Origin: Actinidia chinensis
Lineage: Eukaryota; Streptophyta; Magnoliopsida; Ericales; Actinidiaceae
Direction: 5' to 3'
DNA length: 15,847 bases
Assembly (NCBI GenBank): GCA_009663005.1
Contig: CM018895.1
Coordinates: forward strand, 19,831,701-19,847,547
The position numbers and the translations under genes were made by a program. Shown here piece by piece: positions 9,808 through 15,847 of the stretch (position 1 is its first letter; the number at the start of each line of letters is the position of its first letter). Below the pieces are notes generated by a model. It was not told the DNA's origin, did not search any database, and saw only the letters and a list, made by a program, of their open reading frames with translations.

Positions 9808-10170
9808 CCCTCACACTCTCTCTCCACACTCCTCTCCACTCCTCTCTCTCTCCCTTTCTCTATCTCCTCCTCTCTTTTTGCACTATTTATTTTTATTTTT
9901 TTTACTTTTTAATTATAATTTTTTTAATATCCTTTAATTTATTTTTTAATTTAAATAAAAATAAATTCCCTTTTTTTTTATTTTTTTTTTATTTTATTTA
10001 ATTTAATATCCTTTGATTAATTTTTTAATAAAAAATGAATTCTCTTTTTTTTATTTTTTAATTTTTATGCTCTTCTATTTTTTTATTTTTTTTAAATTTT
10101 ATTATTATTTCTTCTTTAATACCCTTTGATTAAATATTTTTTAACAAAAAATCTAAATTTTTTTTCTTAT
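9808..10170 (+). repeat. Low-complexity pyrimidine tract
   Basis: The first part, to about 9880, is CT-rich with CTCTCTCTC runs. The remainder to about 10170 is almost entirely T with scattered A, including TTTTTAATTT and TTTTATTTTT motifs repeated irregularly. The single long open frame across it is a composition artefact. Confidence 0.85.
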
Positions 10171-10191
10171 TCATAAGCATCATCTCTCTTA

Positions 10192-10644
10192 GGCCCTGTT
10201 TGATAATCGGGATAGGATGGGGGGAATGGACTATGAGTCCGGTGGGCCCCCTAGTCCGGTGTTTGGTTTCAGAAGGGATGGCCGGACTAATAGTCCGATG
10301 GAACTATTAATCCCCCAAAATAGGGGTGTTGCTAATCTCAATGAGAGGGATTAACATTTCCCTACTCCTAGGCCTCAATTGACATTTTTTACCCTTGATA
10401 TTTGTATATTTGTGTAATTAAGGGTAAATATGAAATTTTTCATGAAAAACTTTTAAAATTTTTTTGGACACTATTGAACCACATTACCCTTAAGATATAT
10501 TTACTATCCCCACTGTCTAATCCTGTGTCAAAGCAAACAACCCCCGGTCGGACTATTGCCCTCATTACTATCCCTACTCATGATCAATCCTAATCTCACC
10601 TCATTACTAGCCTATAATTCTATCACAGTTTATCAAACGAGGCC
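10192..10644. mobile_element. MITE of about 450 bp with GGCC-ended terminal inverted repeats
   Basis: The left end GGCCCTGTTTGATAA is mirrored by the right end TTATCAAACGAGGCC. Flanks are TTA on the left and TAA on the right, so the palindromy may extend to TTAGGCC...GGCCTAA. GGCC(T)GTTTG ends are common in PIF/Harbinger (Tourist-like) MITEs, but these insert into TTA or TAA with a direct duplication, which is not cleanly seen. A hAT assignment is possible but no 8-bp duplication is visible. The interior repeats forms of 'GGACTA' and 'AGTCCG'. There is no coding capacity. It lies only in the loop and is therefore independent of the arms. Confidence 0.68.
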
Positions 10645-10647
10645 TAA

Positions 10648-11160
10648 ATGTAATCAAAGTTCCCTTTAAAAATAGAGAAAATAAACGCAACCCTAAAATA
10701 ATAAATAAATGATTATGTAACATTTTATGTTCCGCATCAAAATTAATTTTAATTTATGATATTCTATAAACCGATAATAATAGCACTGTGGAAGTTCTCC
10801 AAGGGAAAAGCGCATATGTACAATAATTATTCTCCCTGAAATGGGAACTTCTTACTCTATACATATCATTCCTCCACGTGTAAATTCATAAGAAGTTTTT
10901 TTATCTATTCTTTCTAAATTTCTTGCCCAAAATAGAGAAAAAAGTGAAAAAAGTACATGAATCATCGTGCTAGAAGGCACATCACAAAATCGATCAGAAA
11001 ATATCAAGCCTAAAATCATCGAATTATTTCTTCCATTTGCCAAAACCTAACCACCACGGAGGATTTTAATCACATACGTAACCAAAAATAAGGTAGAAGG
11101 AGTCGAGGAAAGAAATTGAAGTGAATATGTCGTTTTAGTTTAGGATGTCCTTCATGTTAG
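10648..11160. other. Loop region, right part: no supported gene
   Basis: AT-rich sequence between the loop MITE and the right arm. A 63-codon reverse-strand frame at 10852-11043 has no recognisable motif and is treated as chance. Confidence 0.5.
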
Positions 11161-11362
11161 TCTCTCTAAAAACTCAGTGTAAGTTTGTTTAATTTTAAAA
11201 CCTCTGGCCTTTACCTTATAAATCTTTTTTAAAAGTGAAAGTGAAAATAAAGGGAATATGAGAATCAATGCTTTTCAATTTGAATTTGAGTGAATTATAA
11301 AGTGATTTCTCTAAAAAGTCTCATCGCCCAAATTAAAGGCTATCATTGTGGGATGGAGGGAC
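11161..11362 (-). mobile_element. MITE-like block (MITE 2), right-arm copy
   Basis: On the reverse strand it begins GTCCCTCCATCCCACAATG and runs to ACTGAGTTTTTAGAGAG, matching the left-arm copy over its full visible length. It occupies the innermost part of the arm. Confidence 0.6.
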
Positions 11363-11768
11363 TTTTTTATTATTGGGATAGTTTCAGTGGGGTCTACTAG
11401 CCTAGTGACACTATGGGACTTCAACTCAAACATTCTAGCGTTTTGTTTTTCTCACAAAGTCTGGATTTTGTAATAAAAAGGAAAACAAGTTAATGAAATT
11501 GGTAGAGAATGTTGAGATGAGAGAAAAGTGAGGCTTGTTTTTATTCTTGATTTGAGAGAAATTTTTGCTTATGTTCTGGCATTAATGCTGAGTGTATTTT
11601 CAGAAAAAATTATGGATCAGAATTAAATGAGTTTTTTGTCTGAGCAATATCTTATTTGAGTGTAAGCTCTGTTCTCAGAATTGTTGGGATCCAAATGCCC
11701 CGTTTTTAATCATAGATATGATTTTCCCTCTTCTAAATTTGGTAGCCCCATACTGTTGCTTGAGTTTA

Positions 11769-12128
11769 TTTCTTCCGTCCCTTTTTAATTATTCACTATT
11801 CCTGTTTTGGTTGTTCTTAAATAATTATTCACTTTTCACTTTTGATAGATAAAATGTACTAGCATTTTACTTTTATCCTTTCTTTATTAAATTCAAATAA
11901 TGAGATTAAAGATTCGAGTTCCAATAAAGTACAATAAATAACAAAATTAGATTAAGAAAAAAAATAAAATAAATGCATGAAAGTTACAAACTTTTATATT
12001 ACATTCTTCAAAAAAACCAAAAAAAAATACACTGAAAATAAATATATATTAAGGACAAATTAAAAAAGTTAAAAATTACTTAAAAAGTGAAATTTCCCGA
12101 AATGGACAGTTACAAAGGACAGGGAAGT
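11769..12128 (-). mobile_element. Stowaway-like MITE (MITE 1), right-arm copy
   Basis: One end reads CTTCCGTCCCTTTTTAATT just inside TA at 11767-11768. The other reads GGACAGTTACAAAGGACAGG just inside TA at 12129-12130, which is the inverse of the left-arm CTCCCTGTTCC end. It occupies the same place relative to the RINGv fragment as in the left arm and in copy B. Confidence 0.68.
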
Positions 12129-12130
12129 TA

Positions 12131-12571
12131 AATAAATTTTGGCCAGATTCCTCTTACTTTTAACTTTTAATTGCACTTGTGTACTCACTCATATCTCATT
12201 TAATTTCCCTATCAGCCCTTGACAAGTAGCTTCCTTTGAGCTCTCTTGTGTATCCCTCCTTTTAGCAGAACTCACGCCCTCTAAGGCAATGTTACGGGAA
12301 AACTCCGAACCTCTTGCCCACAAGATCACAAGTTGTTGCCTCTCACTGACTGGTTACTGCAGCATTCTTCATGTATGAAGGACTTTTCGGCAATCCGCAT
12401 TCCGTCTTGAGTATTTTTTTTCATCTTTTTCTTCTTCAATAGGTCCAAACAAAAGTTGCAAACTGCCTCTTCTTCCGCAATCTCTTCATCACCACCTTCC
12501 CTAGGAACTAGATGGAAATGGTCTAATTCACAATGGGTGACTGTTACAACAAACATCACCAAACATAACAA
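12131..12571 (-). pseudogene. RING-CH (RINGv) gene fragment, copy D (right arm)
   Basis: An 81-codon open frame (12571 to 12326) starts MLCLVMFVVTVTH and reaches EGGDEEIAEEEAVC and CNFCLDLL, the start of a plant RINGv domain. An insertion of about 11 bp rich in A then shifts the frame, giving a run of lysines. The ECGC part of the domain is read out of frame, and HEEC is followed by NQSVRGNN and a stop. The last Cys pair and CGQEVRSFPVTL are present a little further on (about 12280-12320) in another frame. Across the four copies the parental order is EEEAVC-x2-CL, ECGC, HEEC, RGNN-x-CD-x-CGQEV, FPVTLLRG, which fits C4HC3. An intact E3 ligase is not encoded here. Confidence 0.7.
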
Positions 12572-13247
12572 CAGTCAATCCCTTAACCATGATTTTTTAT
12601 CTAATGTTTATTTAAAAATAAGAATGCAATCTGGGAATTTAATATATTTCTAACATAAAACTTAGAGAATACATATGTCTTCCTTTTTGTAAATCATGTA
12701 AATGTGGAAAAGTAAGAAAAATAATATATTATAACATTTTTAATTTTAGTGAAACTCTAAGTTCTGTTGAATGATGGAGTTCCAATCAAGGAATTTTAGT
12801 ATTTATTATTTTTTTTTTTAAAAATTAATATTTAGAGTGGTAGGTAGATTAGAGTAAAATAATGTTGGTTCTCCTATTACTCCTCCCAACTCAAATCTAA
12901 ATCCAATTTAACTTCTAATCTAAAGCTATTCTCATTGATTCCATAATGGCAATTTCTTCATTTGAAATCTAAATCCATCTTAAATGGAAGCTCTAAATCC
13001 GTTTCAAGATATAGCTAAAAGATGAAACTATTAGGGAATTCAAAGCAATATTAACTGTCCATTTGAATTTAAAAGGCTAGCATTCTATAAACGATATGAA
13101 ACTATTCTGATGAATTGCGATTATGTTAGTTAGTACTATTATGACCTATAGCATTTATTTGAACTATTGAAGTTCTATCTAGGACGGACCAACAACTTTT
13201 TTTGTCGCAGGCACAGATTGTCTTGTGATTTTACCCCCCAACCTGCA

Positions 13248-13347
13248 NNNNNNNNNNNNNNNNNNNNNNNNNNNNNNNNNNNNNNNNNNNNNNNNNNNNN
13301 NNNNNNNNNNNNNNNNNNNNNNNNNNNNNNNNNNNNNNNNNNNNNNN
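13248..13347. other. Assembly gap (100 N)
   Basis: Exactly 100 N, the conventional placeholder for a gap of unknown length. It abuts the outer end of the right arm, so that terminus and any target-site duplication cannot be read. Confidence 0.98.
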
Positions 13348-13812
13348 CTCAGAAAATAATTAAATGTTGGGGACATAGTAAACCATCATTGAGGAATCAA
13401 CCAAGCATTTTTTAGGCCGTGCTTGGAGGTTTGAATGGACATGATCAGTCTTTTGGAATGATCATCATTCTAATGTTTGGTTCCTGAAAAAACATGTCAT
13501 GTGCATTCCTTGTGAAATTACCATACCATTTAGGTGAATAATCATTCTATTGGGGAGCCAGGAAATGACTATACAATTCCTTGCCTATTTTTCTTTAGGC
13601 CAATATACCCATAAACTCTTACCCATTTCATTAGCCATAACCACACCACCACACCCCTACCACCTCCTCCCCAATGTCACATCATTGTCACTGCCACCCT
13701 TAACCATCATCTACAATCACCCGTGCACGTAATAGATGGTGGGAGGTCTGGTGAATTCCCAAAGCCAATACCAGCGCACCCAAACCCCTGCTTATCTCTT
13801 GAATTCCTTCCA

Positions 13813-13845
<33 letters not shown>

Positions 13846-14420
13846 ACATACACACAGGGTCAGGGTTAAATGATTAATGAGAGATAATATGCGCTTGGGT
13901 GAAGTGCAATATAGGTATGTTTGTGAGGTATATTTGACCAGTCACTTCCTCTTTAGTATGGGAGAGGTATGGTGAGGTTCGAAATGTGTGTGAATGTGGC
14001 TTAGAGGAGATAAGAATAAGGGAGAACCAATAATAAGCGAGAGACCCAATGTTTGTAAAAACTGATGAGAAAGGTATTAGAAAGAGAATCAAGACACAAT
14101 CCAGTGATTTAGCCGCAATAGCGTCATATATATACATCCGAAAATATGGGGAAGTTTGCCCCAAATTTCATTGGAAAAAAATGAGGAGTATTGTGAGTCA
14201 GTTTATCGAAATTCATTCCATTCTTGATTGAATTCGTTGCAATTGGCACCAAAAATATTGAAATATGATGGCTATTCCCATATGAGTACATCCGTGCTAT
14301 TCCACATCTCAATTCCATTCCAATGCAAAACCCAATCCGTTGAACCAAACCACTGTTACCTTAGACACGACCTGGGGGAACATAAGGCTTGGTTTCATTT
14401 GGAGAAACTATGATCAATAA
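13348..14420. other. Possible transposon debris, no supported gene
   Basis: TAGGCCGTGCTTGGAGG at about 13414 resembles the start of plant hAT or Harbinger MITEs, and the following sequence has repeated 'ATGATCA' and 'GGAATGATCATCATTC' motifs. No mirrored terminus with CCAAGCACGGCC was found downstream. AAGGCTTGGTTTCATTTGG near 14388 could be the start of another such element. Short open frames at 13550-13732 and 14049-14413 overlap each other on both strands and look fortuitous. Confidence 0.25.
13812..13845 (+). repeat. (TC)n microsatellite
   Basis: An almost uninterrupted TC dinucleotide run of about 34 bp with one early interruption (TCGC). It is likely to vary in length between individuals. 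Confidence 0.95.
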
Positions 14421-15449
14421 AATTCCAGGTATCTAAAACCAAAAATTGACTTAGTATCAACTGCTGACGTGCTAGTAGATTTCTGCCCTATAATCTTCTT
14501 ATTCTCATTGTCAAGGGTTGAGTTTATTATATTATCATGGGAATTTACTCATACTTTGTGTTTTTGACCTGTGTACCACATGTGATTCTGAGGCATAAAC
14601 GACTAAAGTTGCAAAGCTTCTTTGGACAAAGCACTGGCAGGGAAAATGCAAACATAGTTGGTATCTTAGCCTCTGTCAGTGCTTCCAAATTTCCAATCAT
14701 ACAAGAACCGCCTTTTATATTTCAAACACCTTCATTGTCAAAATAGGTAAACACCTTCAGACCATCCTATGAATGAATATCCTCTTTGCTTCCCTTGATA
14801 TTTAGTTGGAGTTGTTAGGATTGTAGACCACGATTTTGGAACAGAAAGTGAGAAAAGAAAAAAAACATAAAACTAGCTTTCATGTAAACACCGTGCTGAT
14901 TTTCAATTGTGGCCTTATAGTTGTTACTTGTGACTTCTATAGAGAAAATGGCCAATTTGTTGGAGTGAATAAGGTATTTTGGAAGCTGATCCCATCTCAA
15001 TTAGCAGCAAATCTATAATTTTTTGAAGCTATTAAATGTTGTAAAAAATTGCCAAATAGGCGTCTTGTTTACTTCTTTGACTCCTTTTTAAGTTCAAACA
15101 CTTGTTCCAGCTTTTTAATATGATAGCTTGCCGTGTTGAAAATACAAAACTACTTCTATAGAGACTTTTTTTTTCCGGAAGGTAACAGGAGGACAACTGG
15201 TACGCTGTTTTATAAAACTTGTTGAGAAGTCCTAAAGTTGAGAAACAAGTGGGAAAAAAAAATTAAATGTTAATCTATATAACTGCATTTGGGGTAAGTG
15301 ATCCAAGTATGTTTAATGCCGGGTCTTATTGTTCTTTGTGGCTAACAAATGTTATGTAATCTGTGATGAAACAGTGATTTAATGGCTGCACTCATGAATT
15401 ATTGATCGTCTTGATTGACAGGTTTTATGGTGAGAGAAACCTCTGACAT
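14421..15449. other. Unassigned sequence, possible intron or gene flank
   Basis: No domain is recognised. Possible splice donors (GGGGTAAGTG near 15291, AAATAGGTAAAC near 14743, GGAAGGTAAC near 15178) and an acceptor at 15421 (TTGACAG) suggest that part of a gene on the + strand may lie here. An open stretch at 14621-14746 (FFGQSTGRENANIVGILASV) has gene-like composition but no identifiable relatives. Confidence 0.25.
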
Positions 15450-15710
15450 ATGACGGATTTAACTAAATGGGATGCCTGGGCGCCTAGTAAAGGGCCCTTT
15501 TGTAAAATGATGTACACCTCCAAGGTAAAGTATTAAAGTATGTATAGAATTTTCTATATTTACCTTTGCAATATAGTGGTTTACCTTGTTGTTTTTTAAT
15601 ACTTTTAACTATATTACTTCGTCTGTGGTAAAAGTAACATTGCATTTATTTCACTTGCGTACTTTTAGGCAAGACGACTACCCATCAGATTTGATGATGT
15701 TACCATGTGA
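15450..15710 (+). CDS. Putative terminal coding exons of an unidentified gene (two exons, possibly a remnant)
   Basis: A frame from ATG at 15450 to 15524 reads MTDLTKWDAWAPSKGPFCK, then MMYTSK, and ends at an AAG|GTAAAG splice donor. A T-rich intron of 144 bp would end at TACTTTTAG (15668). The next exon continues in phase 0 as ARRLPIRFDDVTM and stops at TGA (15708-15710). The clean donor, acceptor and phase and the non-repetitive composition argue for real coding sequence. A TGA lies in frame just upstream of the ATG within the presumed exon (which would begin at 15422 after TTGACAG). Either this is a 38-codon product, the gene is broken, or the exon structure differs. I do not recognise the family. 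Confidence 0.33.
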
Positions 15711-15847
15711 AATTCGTTGTGGCCATAAGAGAAGCCTCTTTTATATAGAGATCACACCTTAAGGTAGAAATCTGTTTTGTAGCATTGCGTATAATTATAT
15801 ATATATATTATAGTTATTTCATAGGCTATAATGAATGAGTTCGGAAT

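Larger units (their letters stand above)
7735..10191. other. Loop region of the inverted repeat, left part: no supported gene
   Basis: This is single-copy-looking sequence between the arms. 7735-9000 is moderately AT-rich with no frame that I recognise. About 9220-9400 and 9640-9800 have the texture of old plant dispersed repeats (for example ATTACACTGACCTCCC near 9651), but no paired terminus was found. A 16-T run lies at 9137-9152. If the whole structure is a transposon, its transposase would be expected here, and I see no trace of one. Confidence 0.45.
11161..13247 (-). repeat. Right arm of large imperfect inverted repeat (about 2.09 kb)
   Basis: This is the reverse-complement partner of 5576-7734. 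From the loop outward it carries CTCTCTAAAAACTCAGTG, MITE 2, TAGCCTAGTGACACTA, AACTCAAAC and AGCGTTTTGTTTTTC, TAAGCTCTGTTCTCAGAATT, MITE 1, the RINGv fragment, a TTTCAAGATATAGC-type block near 13002 and GGACCAACAACTTTTTTT near 13186. It ends in CCCCCCAACCTGCA at 13247. Differences from the left arm are substitutions and short indels, so the arms have diverged for some time. The outer limit is unknown because the assembly gap starts at the next base. Confidence 0.85.

Noticed and set aside
9792..10001. 69-codon forward frame rich in Phe, Leu and Ile
   Set aside because: Created by the CT-rich and T-rich low-complexity tract; no start context or homology expected.
12326..12571. An intact small RINGv protein encoded by copy D
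   Set aside because: The 81-codon frame loses the zinc-binding Cys pattern after an A-rich insertion and stops before the last Cys pair.
13167..13415. Open frames on both strands running through the N gap
   Set aside because: The frames exist only because N codons are not counted as stops.
13414..14400. A complete hAT-type MITE beginning TAGGCCGTGCTTGG
   Set aside because: No mirrored end or target duplication could be found, so only possible debris is noted.
1..15847. CRISPR arrays, rRNA, tRNA genes, bacterial operons or viral genes
   Set aside because: No regularly spaced repeats, cloverleaf candidates, conserved rRNA words or long dense coding frames were seen.

Overview
This is plant nuclear DNA, most likely from a flowering plant and probably a eudicot. 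It is AT-rich, full of miniature inverted-repeat transposons (MITEs), a LINE-like 3' end and microsatellites, and it has plant-type splice signals. There are no bacterial gene arrays. I see no complete protein-coding gene. Nearly everything recognisable is repeat-derived or pseudogenic, and the short open frames are mostly chance.

Layout: (1) 1-1230 looks like the 3' part of a LINE-type retroelement ending in a 12-A tail. (2) About 1460-3117 is a diverged copy ('A') of a repeat unit carrying a broken RING-CH (RINGv) zinc-finger fragment. A MITE-like block follows at about 3634-3810. (3) 3811-5140 is unassigned apart from a 69-bp-period duplication. (4) 5145-5440 is a partial reverse-strand copy ('B') of the same RINGv fragment with the end of a Stowaway-like MITE. 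(5) About 5576-13247 is the main structure: two imperfect inverted arms of about 2.1 kb (5576-7734 and 11161-13247) around a loop of about 3.4 kb. Each arm carries the RINGv fragment (copies 'C' and 'D') and the same two nested MITEs at corresponding places. The loop holds low-complexity tracts and an independent MITE of about 450 bp. (6) A 100-N assembly gap sits exactly at the outer end of the right arm. (7) 13348-15847 is mostly unassigned, with a (TC)n microsatellite, possible transposon debris and a possible pair of terminal coding exons at 15450-15710.

The most interesting feature is the large inverted repeat in which a fragment of a host RINGv ubiquitin-ligase-like gene lies in both arms, with two further copies in alternating orientation (+,-,+,-) just upstream. 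It could be a gene-capturing DNA transposon with very long terminal inverted repeats (Pack-MULE or foldback type) or a local inverted duplication of a RINGv pseudogene. In either case, transcription through it would give a long hairpin RNA homologous to the parent gene, so small-RNA production is a testable possibility. All identifications come from reading the sequence by eye; no alignment or database search was run.
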